From Platanthera guangdongensis (Eukaryota; Streptophyta; Magnoliopsida; Asparagales; Orchidaceae), in assembly GCA_039583875.1 (NCBI GenBank), contig CM077159.1, forward strand, positions 106,231,295 through 106,295,294: 64,000 bases of DNA. Reading direction: 5' to 3'. Below are positions 32,775-45,561 of this stretch, piece after piece. The translations under genes and the position numbers were made by a program. The notes below the pieces were generated by a model, which did no database searches, was not told the DNA's origin, and worked only from the letters and a program-made list of their open reading frames with translations. Each line of letters opens with the position of its first letter. The first letter of the stretch is position 1.

Positions 32775-34817
32775 TTAGTGAACCTTAGAACCCAAAGTAT
32801 TCTTAGGTCCTTGGTACTTGTTAGTTTGCAACCTGACAAAGCTACCTACTGGTTTTCCAATAGGAAGTTTGTTACTCACTTTGGCACTAGCATTGTGCCA
32901 ACAGTCCATTGCAAAGTGGCCAACCTTGCCACAGCACCAACATTCAAACTTATTGTACCTTTGCTTAGGTACTGTCTTTGCAGTCTTATCTACAGCTGAC
33001 TTGTTGAGTGTTGGGGCTTTGCCCTTGGACTTGGACTTGGACTGCTCAGTCCTTGCAGGTCTAGTAAAGCCCAGTCCAGCTTTACCCTTGTGATGAACAA
33101 ATTCATCAATTATGGGTAACACTGACTTAGGTTTAGAAAACCTAGCAAATAAGTCCTTCTCCTTCTGAAGATTAATCTCCAGACACTTGATTTGATCATT
33201 CTTAAAGGAGATAGTCCCCATCTGAATCACTATAATGTGCTTCAGTCTGGCTATCTCATTAAGCTTTTGATCAAATAGCTTCTCAGAATCTGTTGCAGCA
33301 GCTTTGAGATAAGCAATTTCCTTTGCCTGACTTTTGGCTAGAGACTTGCTTTTCTTATAAGCTTGCAATAGCACTTTATATTCATCTATCAGCTGATGAA
33401 TATCTTCCTCAGACTCAGATACACTCTCATCACTAGATGATGATGAATCTGATTCTGTACTGGCACAAGAAACTGAACTTAAAGTTGAACTTTGTACCTT
33501 ACTGGGTCCTGGCTGCTCCAGGATTTTGTCATTTTCAGTCAATGCCATTAGCCCTTGGCACTGACAGTCTTCTTGTTCATATATAGAATTCAAAATCTGC
33601 ATGAACTCTTCTTCTTCTTCTTCAGCAAACAGCCCTATGTATGCCTCAGCATCTGACTCAGTTTCTGAAGAAGAGATATCTGACAGAGTCTTCTCCTTCT
33701 TGGAAACAAAAGACTTCTCTTTCTTGCCTTTGAAATGAGTCTTCTTCCTGTCACTAGACTCCTTTCTCTTTTCTGGACAATCTGCAACAACATGGCCTTG
33801 TCTATTGCAGCAATAGCACACTATTTTTGAAACAGTTGTCTTGCTAGATTTAGTCCTCTTCCTGTCCTTCTTTGAAGCCTTTTTTTTCTGATATAAGTCT
33901 TCTTTTCCCTGTGAAGTAGAAGGCCTTGACCTCCACTGTTTCTTCTTCAAGAACTTCTGAAAATGTCTAGTGAAGGCAGCAAAGTCTTCATCACTTTCAC
34001 TGCTTTCAGACTTTGTGCTGACAGACTCATCTGACTCTGATTCAGCAACCTTTGGAGGTGGAGTTGGTGACTTACCTCTGTACTTTCTGGGGGCTTCTAT
34101 CTTGAAAGCTACTGTTCTTTCCTTGTGTTCATTTCTTATTGATTTCTTCTCCTCTTTCCTCACTGTCAACTGCATTTCATATGACAGCAATTTGCCAAAC
34201 AGTGTAGGTGGAGGAATTTCTCACAACTTAGCCATTTCTCTAATGGCACAGATCTTGGTGTCCCAATCTTTAGTTAGGGACCTTAGGAACTTGTCATTTA
34301 GTTCATAATTACTGAACTCTCTTCCATAAGACATGAGTTCATTCACTATCCTATGGAACTTCTTATAGCACTCAGTTATGCTATCACCCTTTCCTTGTCT
34401 AAAACTTTCATACTCTTGATTTAGCAAGGATTTTCTATCTTACCTTACTTCTTCAGAACCCTCCATATACACAATAAGAGTATCCCACATCTCTTTGGCT
34501 GTCTTACAGTGTATTAGATTCTGAAAAGTTGCATCATCTATGGCACTTACTATAATGTTTTGAGCCCTTTTGTCCATGGTGGCTAGGACAATCTCATCCT
34601 TTGTCATTTCAGAGAAATCCTTTGGTGTTCTCTGATTTGCATCTAGAACTGATGTCTTCATGGGCACATATGGCCCCTCTTTTACTGTGATGTAAATCCT
34701 AGGGTCTGAGGCTTCCATAAACAGCCTTACCCTTTCCTTCCAGATCCCAAATATCTCTTTCCTACATATAGGTAATTTCATGGATCCCAATTCCTTGTGA
34801 TTCTCAGAGGAACCCAT
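32775..34817 (-). pseudogene. Copy B gag with two nonsense codons
   Basis: The ATG at 34817 (MGSSENHKELG) opens a 680-codon frame ending with TAA at 32775. TAA after SEEVR (near 34440, Gln elsewhere) and TGA after EMAKL (near 34221, Gly elsewhere) interrupt it; all pieces are in one frame. It has the UBN2-type core and two CX2CX4HX4C zinc knuckles (CYCCNRQGHVVADC and CWCCGKVGHFAMDC). Confidence 0.92.
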
Positions 34818-34908
34818 GGTTCTTGATTTTCTTGAATCTGTACTTTGCCTTAAACTGAATCTGTCAATCAGGATCTCCTCAGACTGTTAGTCCTTTTTGA
34901 GGAACCTC

Positions 34909-34920
34909 CCTATGATACCA
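34909..34920 (-). other. Primer binding site, copy B (one mismatch)
   Basis: The minus strand reads TGGTATCATAGG, the initiator-Met type with one G-to-T change compared with copies A and C. Confidence 0.85.
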
Positions 34921-34922
34921 CT

Positions 34923-36937
34923 TGAAAGATATAGTACCTAAACACCTAGAGGGGGGGGGGTGAATAGGTGACCAAATTCTTTATAACTTTTTATGGCAGC
35001 AATCAGTTAATATCACAGAATTCTAACTATTTTATCACAGCAAACACACATCATACACAACAAATCACAATCAAAGCAGACACAGAGTTTTATAGTGGTT
35101 CCCCAAGCTTTGGGTACATCAACTTTCCCCCTTCGCCTATCTAGCAGTGTACTAGATTCGGCCAAACTTCTCTACTATCTCAGAACCCAAACTGGTTCCT
35201 ACACCTCAGGCCCAAGGCCCTACAACTCAGCTTTTCCACAAAGCCTACACTCAGCCACAAAGGCCTACACTCAGCCACCAAGGCCTACACTCAGCCACAA
35301 AAGGCCTACACTCAGAGATTCCAATCTCCTACACTCAGGCACCCAAAGCCCTACACTCAGCCTTTATAATTTCAGGCTTACAAAACTCAGATCCAAAGGA
35401 TCCTACAAGTTATAATGAATACAAAATGTTTAAACTCAACAACTTAGATGAAAGAGAGATAAGTTGTGAGATTCTTGATGAGTTCTTGGAAGAACTCAGC
35501 TGGACTCAATCTGACTTAGCTTTCTTCAAAGCTTCTTGAAAGTAGAACTTAATAAGATTGACTCCTTCTGCAGTTGATCCTTGATCTCTGCTTCTTAAGA
35601 TCCAGAATAAATCTGAACCCTTCTTCTCAACCTAGTTCCAACGGCTGATTTCTTGGATGGAGCTCTCTCTCTCCAACTTCTTAGATCTTCACTAGAAAGC
35701 TAGATCTTCTTTTGACAATAACTTGTTCTGAACTTTGACAACTTCTTTTTGTAGACAGCATAAGCCTATTTATAGGCCTTCTTCATGGTAACCGGCTGGT
35801 CCGGTTCATAACTGTCTTCTGACATCTCTGACAGGTGCTGTAGACCGGCTGGAACGGCAGCTGTCAAGTCATTCAGTCAGTTCTTGAAAATTCTCTAACT
35901 GTCTGAAAGTGTCGAGACTTTCTGTCTTTAAGTGTCGACACTTATAGACCAAGTGTTGACACATGTTGTCTAAGTGTCGACACTAGTCTACAAGGTGTCG
36001 ACACAATTCCTTGTGTTGTAGATTCTGTATCTCGACACTACTTCTTCTTCATGTGTCGATACTGAAATTGAGTGTCGACACAAGTACTTGATCTTCTGTA
36101 TTTTGCTGAATTCTTCTAAGTGTCGACACATCTCCTTTGTGTCGACACATCTTCATGTGTTAAATCTGTTAAGTGTCGACACTGCTTCTTGGTGTCGACA
36201 CATGTCTTCAGTGTTGATACTTGCTGAGTTTCGACACAGCTCCTTGTGTCGACACTTGATTCTTTTGTTAAGACTTCAGCTGAGTGTCGGCACATTCGCA
36301 TAGTGTCGACACTTGTACTTAGAATAATTTGTTGATCTTGCTGTTCTTCGCTAAGTGTCGACACAGCTCCATGTGTCGACACTTTCTTCAAGTGTTGAGT
36401 CTTCAGCTGAGTGTCGACACATTCTTCCTTGTGTCGACACTTTCTTCAAGTGTTGACTCTTCTGTTGAGTGTCGACACATTGTTCTGGGTGTCGACACTT
36501 ATACTTAGTCTCTATTTCCACAGCTCCAAGTGTCGACACAGCTCCAAGTGTCGACACTTTCTGGTGTAGTCACAGTTCTTCTAGGTGTCGACACTACTGT
36601 TAAGTGTCGACACTGCTTTACTGTACTTTCTTCATTGAGTGTCGACATAGCTCCTTATGTCGACACTTTGTGTCTGGTGTCGACTCAGCATCCCTGGTGT
36701 CGACACAATGACTCCAAGTGTCGACACTGCTTGCTTGGGTGTCGACACAAGTCTTCTTAAGTGTCGACACTTTCCCTCTGGGTGTCGACACATGGACTTA
36801 GAAACTTTTTGCTTCAGTCCTGCAAATACTTAACCTGCACAAGTAACTCAAAAACACATCAAATACATTTTGATGTATATCATTGAGTTGGGTGAGGCTT
36901 CTTCAAATCAGGTACATTTAAACCAATGTACCCAACA
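34923..36937 (-). repeat. Copy B 5' LTR
   Basis: 2015 bp from TGAAAGATATAG to CCCAACA. TATA is at 35767-35774 (minus), the palindrome array at about 35910-36795, and the GAGTGTAGGC-type block at about 35220-35350. The plus-strand sequence after it (GAATTG..) belongs to copy D; the matching left duplication is off the window. Confidence 0.95.
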
Positions 36938-37442
36938 GAATTGAAAATGGCAAAGTAAAAAGGTGTCGACACATAGAGATCTCTGTGTCGACACAGAATA
37001 TAAGTGTCGACACTTCAGGAAAAAGGTGTCGACACATCTAGGAAGTTGGTGTCGACACTTCAGAAAATTAGTGTCCACACATGGTACGTAGGTGTCGACA
37101 CATCCAAGTTGGTGTCGACACTTAGGCTTTACTCAAAATTATCTAAGTACTGTCTCGACTAAATGTCGAGTTATGTGGTATCAACACATAAACATGTGTC
37201 GACACATATATCTGTTGACTAAACTTGTGTCGACCCATATGTGTCGAGACATTATAAGTCAGTGTCGACACTTATCGCCAGTGTCGACACAATTTCAGTT
37301 AGCTGCTCGCCTTTTCATCTTCAAACCTAGAAAGGTATAAATAGGATTTTGCCTTAGTCTGTCGACACGCTTTCAAAAGTTTCGAGACCAAAACTTGTGT
37401 GCCGACACCTCTCTTCTCTCAGTTCAAATTCTTCAAACCCTA
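36938..37442 (+). promoter_or_regulatory. aORF promoter of copy D
   Basis: About ten GTGTCGACAC palindromes lie at 36960-37290, some decayed (GTGTCCACAC, GTGTCGACCC, GTATCAACAC). TATAAATA (37336-37343) lies 100 bp before the ATG at 37443, and GTCGACACGC and GCCGACACC lie between them. Confidence 0.7.
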
Positions 37443-40277
37443 ATGGCGCCAAAGTTTAAGGAGAACGTCAACGAAGGGTATGAACTGGTGCACGACGCGT
37501 TTGGTGATGCTGACCAGGAAATCAAGAACGTGATAACCCTAGTTGCAGACTCAGGGTTGGAATATCTTGTTTCAGAGCCCACTAAAATCTGGAAGAAAGA
37601 AGTCTTGAAATTCCTCAATGGAGCTAAGGTCGACGAATCTGGATTCAAAATCAAGTCCAGGGTCCATGGTGAGAAGGTTAAGGTTTCATCAAAAAGTTTG
37701 AGGAAAATCCTTCAGTTACCAAGAACTAAGGAAGAAGAAGAGGTTACAGCATCCAGGACCAGAGATGCATTGGCATGGTGTGGTCTGGATTCTAAGATGA
37801 AGATTGGATCAGTGTTTCTTAGAAAGGGCATGAATAGCCAAGGGAAATTCCTTTCTGAAATTGTTGGCAAGGTAATATTAAGCAAACCTGGAGGGCATGA
37901 TAGGGTATCTGCCCATATGTTCAGCATTATGACCAGGATAATCTTCAATCTGAAAACTGACTGGTCTGTAGTGATCTTTGAGAAGATCAAGGAAAGCCTG
38001 AAGAAGCCCAACTTGGGCAGGATCTTAAGTCTATACCTTGCTGGAAGCATACCAGAGGTTATGCAACAAGCTGCAGGCAGTAAAATCAACCATATGAGAA
38101 AGATGGACTTGAGGATATTCACTAGATGGGACAGAGTGTTGTCTAAGGAGATGCCAACCCCTGAGAAGATAATTCCTGAGAAAATATCACCTCAAAAGAA
38201 GAAGAGGAAAACTGCTCCAGTGGCTCAAGTGTCCACTAGCAGCTCTGACAGTGAAGAGCAAGTTGTCTTCTCACCTGATGAGAATGAGGAAGAGACTGTT
38301 GTGAAATCTCCAGTTCAACAAGAAGTTGCTGAGAAGCAGGGGGAGCTACCACAAGCTAGCCCCTTACACCAGGATTCAGTCCAGGGGGAGCCACTAGTTG
38401 TGGAAGAGCCCACTCCACTGGAAAGTGAGCAAGCAACAACCACAATTATAGAGGTAATCACTGAGCTTAATGCTTTAGATTTCCTTAAAGTGGATACTGT
38501 TTTATCTGATCCATTGGTTAATATTAATCAGCAAACTCAGCTGGATAGCCAACTCCCAGATGTTGTCATGAGAGGCACATCTGTTGTAGATCAAATTGTA
38601 TCTGATCAAGTGGTATCTGATCAAGTGGTAGATGAACAAAGAATTTCTCCTGCCCATTCTCCACAAGAATACACAATGGAAGATCTGTTCCTTAACCTAG
38701 ATCAAACTGATTTTGACAAAGAAACAGCTGCTGAAGGAGAGAATGCTCCAGTTGAGGGGGAGCAAGTAGTACTTGTTGAAGAGCCTACAAGGCAAGAGCC
38801 TGAGAAACCCCCAAGCCCTAAGGAGAGGGTAGAAATTGCTAGCTCCTCAGCTTCTGAAGATGAGGAAGCTACAAGGGCAAAGAAAAAGAAATTTCAAGTA
38901 TTCAGAAGAAGAAGCCAGAGTTATAAGAAGGCTCTCCAAACTGTTGCCCCACAGCCTATATCACAGCCAGCTCCAACTGTTGATTATAGTGCTCTCATGG
39001 TTGCAATGCAAATTAAACTTGATGAGCACAGGCAGGCCATTGTTAAGTATGTTGATGAAGGGCAAAAATCATTACAATTTGATCTAGCCCAGGATATAAA
39101 TTCAATAAGATTTGAAATGAATCTTAATAAGAAGGAGATGACAGACTGCTTCCATAAGGGAGGGAATGCAGTGGTGTACTTGGCTACACATCAGGAGAAG
39201 ATAAAAGCACAAGTTGATGACTTTGCAGTCAAGCAAGGATATGTACTTGAAAATCAAATTAGGATGAATGATAATTTGACTGCATCTCACAATGTTATAG
39301 TCACAGAGCTGAAGAATCTAGCTACAGGGCAGACTCCAGCTACAGCAAAAGCAGATTTTGACAAAGTATTCCAAGAAGAAATAACTGCTGTTAAGACTGC
39401 CATCCAAGATTCTCAAAAGTTGATAACTGACAAACTCCAAAGGTTAAAACCTTTCTTTAAAGATGGAGTTAATTATTTGGATAATCAAGTGAGATTTCAG
39501 AAAGATGATGTCAGAGATTATATAGAAAGAGAAGTCATAAAGGGGGAGAGAGTGTTAGTCAAGGCCAGCTCTGATCATGCTAAGTGGATATCTAATTCTA
39601 TCAGAGCAACTCTTGGATATCCTCCTCTTTGTGATGATGATAATGTTGCAGAATCTGGAATACATCCTGCATATCTTGGAGGTGAGCAACCTGAAGTAGC
39701 TCAAGTTATCTATCCTCCACCAGATTTTTATATGGTTCATGCTGACATACAGTACATGTATAGTCCACCTGGGGGAAAGGACAATGTCATTATTGAGAAA
39801 GTTGTTCAGCCAATATCTGAAGCTATGCAAGATGCACTGCAGAAGGAAGAAGAGAGTAGATTGTCTAAGAAGAGGTTCAGGGAGCAAGCTGAACAAAGAC
39901 CTGACTTTGAGCAGTGGAGCCCCACCTCAAGAAATATTATTTTGACTGCCTGGAAAGCTGCAAAAGATAATGTGCATGACATGAACAAGTGGTTTTCTGA
40001 GGCTGAATGAAGAAAGCATGAGACAAGGCAGGAGGCTATAGTCCAATACATAAGAAAGGCCAAGATGGGAAAGCTACCTCCTACTGCTCAGGAGCCTAGC
40101 AAGTACTTTCCCAAGCCTTATCATTATTTTGAAAGGCAAAAGATTAAGGCTGACGAACTTAAGAAGAAGGAGCTGAAAGGGAAGAAGCCTGCTGAAATAG
40201 AAGATGCTGAAGCCCGTGTGCAAGCAAGGATAAAATCTGGAAAAGGAATAGTGATCAAAGATGCTGATCAAGAATAG
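37443..40277 (+). pseudogene. aORF of copy D, one nonsense codon
   Basis: The ATG is MAPKFKENVNEGYEL. The frame is open to TGA at 40008-40010 (855 codons), where TGG (Trp in EAEWRKHE) became TGA. The same frame continues to TAG at 40275-40277, giving the normal full length. Two nuclear-type basic patches (PQKKKRK and RAKKKKFQVFRRRSQSYKK) are kept. A duplicated SDQVVSDQV stretch near residue 390 is particular to this copy. A truncated protein lacking about 90 C-terminal residues could still be made. Confidence 0.9.
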
Positions 40278-40568
40278 CATAGAAATTTTCTTAAGTTTAC
40301 TATGTAATCTTTTGATAATAAACTTTCTGTAAACTTTTGAAATATGAATATGACAAAGTATTGGAACAATGTATTGTGTGATAAATTTTGCTGTGTGTTA
40401 AATTTATTTCATAATTGTTCTGAGATGTTATCTGTATATGCATGTTTGTTTAATACATGTGATGTACTTTCCTGTTTACATAATCCTGTTTTACATCATT
40501 TTGTATTTTTATTATGAATGGTGTATATCATTGACTAAGGTTTATGACTTCTCCAAATAGGGGGAGAT
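40278..40568 (+). other. Copy D 3' non-coding region and PPT
   Basis: AT-rich, without ORF. The polypurine tract gggggaga at 40560-40567 directly precedes the 3' LTR. Confidence 0.82.
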
Positions 40569-42607
40569 TGTTGGGTACATTGGTTCTAATATACCTGATT
40601 TGAAGAAGCCTCACCCAACTCATGATATACATCAAAATGTATTTGATGTATTTTGAGTTTACTTGTGCAGGCTAAGTATTTACAGGAAAGAAGAAAAAAT
40701 TTCTAAGTCCATGTGTCGACACCCAGAGGGAAAGTGTTGACACTTAAGAAGACCTGTGTCGACACCCAGGCAAGCAGTGTCGACACTTGGAGTCATTGTG
40801 TCGACACCTGGGATTCAGAGTCGACACCAAACAGAAAGTGTCGACACAAGGAGCTGTGTCGACACTCAATGAAGAAAAGTGCAGTGAAGCAGTGTCGACA
40901 CTTAGCAGTTGTGTCGACACCCAGTGAAACTGTGTCTACATCAGAAAGTGTCGACACTTGGAGGCTGTGTCGACACTCAGCAAAAGCTAGCAGAGACTAA
41001 GTACAAGTGTCGACACCCAGAGCAATGTGTCGACACATAACAGAAGAGTCAACACTTAAAGAAAGTGTCGACACAAGAAAGAATGTGTCGACACTCAGCT
41101 GAAGACTCAACACTTGAAGAAAGTGTCGACACAAGGAGCTGTGTCGACACTTAGCAAAGATCAACAAAGTTCAAGAATATTCTAAGTACAAGTGTCGACA
41201 CTAAGGAGATGTGTCGACACTCAGCTGAAGTCTCAACAGAAGAAGAATGTGTCGACACAAGGAGCTGTGTCGACACACAGCAAGTATCAACACTGAAGAC
41301 ATGTGTCGACACCAAGAAGAAGTGTCGACACTCAGCGAGTTCAACATATGAAGATGTGTCGACACAAAGGTGTTGTGTCGACACTTAGAAGAATTCAGCA
41401 AAATACTGAAGTACAAGGACTAGTGTCGACACACTTTATCAGTGTCGACACATGAAGAAGAAGCAGTGTCGAGATATAAAATCTACAACACAAGGAGTTG
41501 TGTCGACACCTTGTAGGCTAGTGTCGACACTTAGACAACTTGTGTCGATACTTGGTATATAAGTGTCGACACTTAAAGACAGAAAGTCTCGACACTTGCA
41601 GACAGTTATAGAATTTTCAAGAATTGACTGGATGACTTGACAGCTGCCATTCCAGCCGGTCTACAACACCTGTCAGAGTTGTCAGAAATCAGTTATGAAC
41701 CGGACCAGCCGGTTACCATGAAGAAGGCCTATAAATAGGCTTATACAGTCTACAGAAACTGTTGTTGAAGTTGTTGATTGAACACAAGTACAAGTGATCA
41801 ATATACAAAGAAGATCTAGCTATTCCTTGAAGAATCTAGTGAAGATCTAAGAAGTTGGAGAGAGAGAACTCCATCCAAGAAATCAGCTGTTGAAACCCAG
41901 CTGAGAAGAAGGGTTCAGATTTATTCTGAATCTTAAGTAGCAGAGATCAAGGATCAACTGCAGAGGAATCAGTCTTATTGTGTTCTACATTCAAGAAGCT
42001 TTGAAGAAAGCCAAGTCAGATTGATTTCAGCTGAGTTCTTCCAAGAACTCATCAAGAAACTCACATCTCATCTCTCTATTCTCTGAGTTGTTGAGTTAAC
42101 ATTATTGTATTCATTTTTATCTTGTAGGATCCTTAGGGATCTGAGTTTTGTAAGCCTGTAATTATAAAGGCTGAGTGTAGGGCTTGAGAGCCTGAGTGTA
42201 GGAGATTGGAATCTCTGAGTGTAGGCCTATTGTGGCTGAGTGTAGGCCTTGGTGGCTGAGTGTAGGCCTTGGTGGCTGAGTGTAGGCTTTGTGAAGAAGC
42301 TGAGTTGTAGGGCCTTGGGCCTGAGGTGTAGGAACCTATTTTGGGGTTCTGAGATAGTGGAGAAGTTGGGCCGAATCTAGTACACTACTAGATAGGCGAA
42401 GGGGGAAAGTGGATGTACCCAAACCTTGGGGAACCACTATAAAGCTGTGTGTCTACTGTGAGCTGTGATATTCTGTGATAGCTGTGTGATTGTTGTGATA
42501 AAGTAGCTAGAATTCTGTGTTAGATTCTGTTTTCTGCCATAAAAAGTTAAAAAGGTTCAAGTCACATATTCACCCCCCCTCTAGGTGTTTAGGTACAATA
42601 TCTTTCA
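40569..42607 (+). repeat. Copy D 3' LTR
   Basis: 2039 bp, TGTTGGG to TTTCA. The palindrome array is at about 40710-41595, TATA at 41730-41737 and the GAGTGTAGGC block at 42170-42310. It marks the right edge of the nest. Confidence 0.95.
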
Positions 42608-43769
42608 GCTGTTCTGGGCATAAGACTCCCCTCGTGTCGTGTTTTGTGTTCCGGGAGGGAGGTCTTACAAGAGACACCACTGGAAGGTAGACGGCCGAGC
42701 AGGCCGGGTGGTGTGCCAGTTCTCCTAGGAACGGTAAGCCACAAAATGAGAGGCGGACTCCAGAATATGTGCCGCCAATACAGTAGGAGTAGCATGGGCG
42801 AAACCAAGTGGAGTCATGGTCGGGCACGTGCCCGGGCTGTGATTTTGTAAAAATCATTGAAGGCCCCCTTTCGCAGTTCGACGCCTTTGCTTCGTTCCGC
42901 TTCGGCACCCTAATCTCTTCGATGTCTCTCCATCTTTGCTTCATTCCAAGGGACTGGGGACGACGACTACACATGACGAACTAATCTCTCCGGCTTCTAC
43001 TTCTCCAGTTCTCTAGATATACATTTCCTTGAGGCGTCAGGAGAAGTGAGTAACATTTATTTCAACAACTCTAATCTCTTCCGCGGTGACTAGGTGATTC
43101 CATGATTCCATTTTTGATATTCCGTGCCTTAATATTTTCCATGACACTTAGGCTATTTTAATTAAATTTGCTTCTCCAGTTCTCCATAATCCAGATCTCC
43201 ATTTCCTTGAGGGCTTGATGTATGAGGAGCAGTCGAGCAGCAGTAAGTTCAAGTGTTCAATAACCATAATCTCTTCCACAGTGGCTAGGTGATTCTGTGG
43301 TTCTATTTTTGATTTTTTGTGCCCGAATCTCTTCCATGGCAGTGGGATTTTTTTTACCTAACTTTTGTTTCCCTGTTTGACTTTTTTCCAGATTCAGAGA
43401 ACCAGATCAACAGATTTTCACTTCTCCAAGTTTCAGATTTTAATGTTTTAGGCTTCAGTATTCACCACTTCAAATGTCAATTTCTTTTCTCTGTTTTTTT
43501 ACTGGAATGCATTATGTATTCGATGTTTCTATCTCGATTATGTTAGGATTTATAAAATCTGAAATCTGTGTTTGCTTAGATAGTTAGAAGAAATGTGAAT
43601 ACATTTTATAGTTCACCCGTTAAATGTGAATACACCATTCATTCCCTCTCCAGAGGTGAAACTTGGATTTACAAAAACAAAAGTCATACAAATTTGTTAA
43701 GCATAAGATTCATAAACACACTTTGCATTGTATGAACTCTCTGGGAAAAGGAGTTAATTACATCTAAGT
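42608..43769. other. Unassigned non-coding stretch with degenerate direct duplication
   Basis: No coding region is convincing. A GGGCACGTGCCC palindrome lies near 42823. Two diverged copies of a ~170-190-bp block follow one another. Shared strings are ctccagttctc..catttccttgagg (about 43005-43035 and 43172-43212) and ctaatctcttccgcggtgactaggtgattc (about 43069-43098, with a variant at about 43266-43295). With 49682-49925 it may be the remains of one older element, possibly hAT-like, entered by element F; this is weak. Confidence 0.35.
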
Positions 43770-45561
43770 GTTAAAATTCAACAAACCGCAGACGCCCCCT
43801 TGGATACCCTGTTGAAAACTCAACAAACCGAAGGAGGATACGCCTACTTATAATGTTGAAAGTTTTCCCGGATCGTGGAGTTAGCAGGGGTTATCTCAAC
43901 AAAGCAGTAACAACCAGCAACACATGCAGCACAAGCTTCTTTATTGATCAAGAGCAAACTTCTTTACAAGGCGAGACATACATAGCGAGACATGCTTCAC
44001 CAAAACCCAACACTGGGAGAGCAGAGACAGTTACAAAGACAAGAACAAAAAACAAACCGCGCAGACTCAACCACCAAGCCGCCGGCCTACTGCTGTGGAG
44101 TCCGCTCAGTCCGCCAGGTCGCCAGACCGCAACCCAAGCCGCGCGGACTCACCCCTTATTCCAATGCTTAGCTCTTCACCACCGATCTGCAAGCCGCCTG
44201 ACCGCGAGGTCGCCTAGCCGCCAGACCGCACAAGCTGCGTCACCGAATGGAACAGTCCGCCTGAAGCAGGCGACTTCCTGAACCCCGAACCAAGTTGCCA
44301 AAGAGAAGACCGCCTGGTCGCTATCCGCGACCTGCTGTTTATCGCCTGTTGCTTAACCGCAGAGTCCGCACTGTCCCTGACCGCAATCAGAGCCAAGTCC
44401 TGGCTTTCCAGCGCTATCCGCACAACTTCGGTCTAGGTTCGTTACTCCTGATGTGACATGAGTCCTATTTATAGGCACGATGATGAGTATGGTCACCGCC
44501 CTAGCCGATAGGATCACCGCCACATCCCGCAGCTTGAACAAGTGTGTCCGCCAGCCCGCGGACACACATTCCAGTTCGCCACCTCCTGTGCAGATAGCCA
44601 GTCCGCCCCAGCTTCTCCAAGGCCGGACTCCAATATACAGCCCGCCTTGCCGCCAGAGACCAAGCCAGGACCATCACAGCCGGACTCCACAACAGCTGTG
44701 TCCGCTAATCTGCGGACAAGGCATCAGCCCGCAAACCCCGAGCCCGCAGCCTCGCCATCAAGGCACCTGCCGGACTCAGCGGACACCCGGCTACCGTCCG
44801 CATATCCCAAGTCCATTGCCTCATTGCCAAGGCACCTCCGGACTTAGCGGACACGCCAATCCAGTCTGCTAACAGCAGACTCCAGTCCGCAACTCCTGAG
44901 TCCATAACCTCATCACAAGGCTAAACCGGACTCAGCGGACTCTGGCTCCAGTCCGCACGCTCCTGCACAAGCAATTCTCCAGTCCGCATTTCCCCAAGCT
45001 AGCAAACAAGGCAACAACACTTCTACTACGCTTGGCGGACTGAGAAACCAGCCCGCGCTCCACTGCGCGATCTCCCCGGACTGAGCCATCTTGGACTTGG
45101 TTCAGATCACACAAAGTCCAGTCCACTGGCCACAAGGGCCAGTCCGCACTTACTGGCGGACACTGGATTTAGCCCGCCATACCGGGCGACCTCCAGTTTC
45201 TATCCGCGCTGACCGGCGGTCTCCGCGGCTTCCCGCTGCACCAGAGCAATACCAAGGCAACTGCCAAACCGGTCTGCCGAGCTCCAGTTCTTCAGTCCGC
45301 TTTATGCCGGACTCTGCGGATAGCATTCCTATCCGCTCGGTTACTTCCTGGGAGTCAACCGCCTGCTGAGCATACACTGGCCTGTCAGAACGTTGCTGCT
45401 GTCCGCGTAGTCCGCGCGAACAGACCGCCCAGGCCGCCACAGAGCAAACCGCCTGCAACATCCCCGCCGACCTAGCAGTCCGCCAACCCTGTCCGCGTAG
45501 TCCGCGCGGATAGGTTTCCCAAGCCTTCCATTCACCCACTTTCACTTCACAGAATTCAACA
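43770..45561 (-). repeat. Element F 3' LTR, rich in GTCCGC/GCGGAC
   Basis: The minus-strand LTR begins TGTTGAATTC and ends GAATTTTAAC. A TATAAATA-type box lies at about 44465-44475 (minus; plus reads cctatttataggc). Dozens of GTCCGC/GCGGAC and GGACT hexamers crowd 44480-45520, upstream of the TATA on the minus strand, that is in U3. The GC content is much higher than in the neighbours. Confidence 0.88.

Larger units (their letters stand above)
1..36937 (-). mobile_element. Family 1 Ty1/copia element, copy B (left end off window, split by copies A and C)
   Basis: Reading right to left, B consists of its 5' LTR (34923-36937), PBS, gag (32775-34817) and the start of pol (32506-32774). Copy C interrupts it, then pol continues at 18848-19300. 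Copy A interrupts again, then the rest of pol follows (3309-5769), the aORF promoter (2797-3300) and the aORF (2796 to the edge). The 3' LTR lies left of the window. Reading frames and homology resume on both sides of A and C with exact 5-bp target duplications, so the nesting is clear. On the right, B's LTR ends at 36937 and copy D internal sequence starts at once, so B itself sits inside D just after D's RNase H stop codon. Gag and pol carry several nonsense codons and the aORF none. Confidence 0.9.
36938..42607 (+). mobile_element. Family 1 Ty1/copia element, copy D (right part only)
   Basis: Plus-strand sequence picks up about 6 bp after where the RNase H stop lies in other copies. It contains the aORF promoter, the aORF, the PPT and a 3' LTR ending ATCTTTCA at 42607. 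Gag, pol and the 5' LTR of D must lie left of the window beyond B's 3' end. D is the oldest layer of the nest. Confidence 0.88.

Noticed and set aside
42570..42974. 134-aa minus ORF spanning the D LTR end and flank
   Set aside because: It crosses the LTR boundary, so it is an accidental fusion; the part outside the LTR matches nothing I recognise.
44542..44905. Pro- and Ser-rich ORFs in element F LTRs
   Set aside because: Produced by GC-rich GTCCGC repeats; they appear in both LTRs on both strands and carry no domain.
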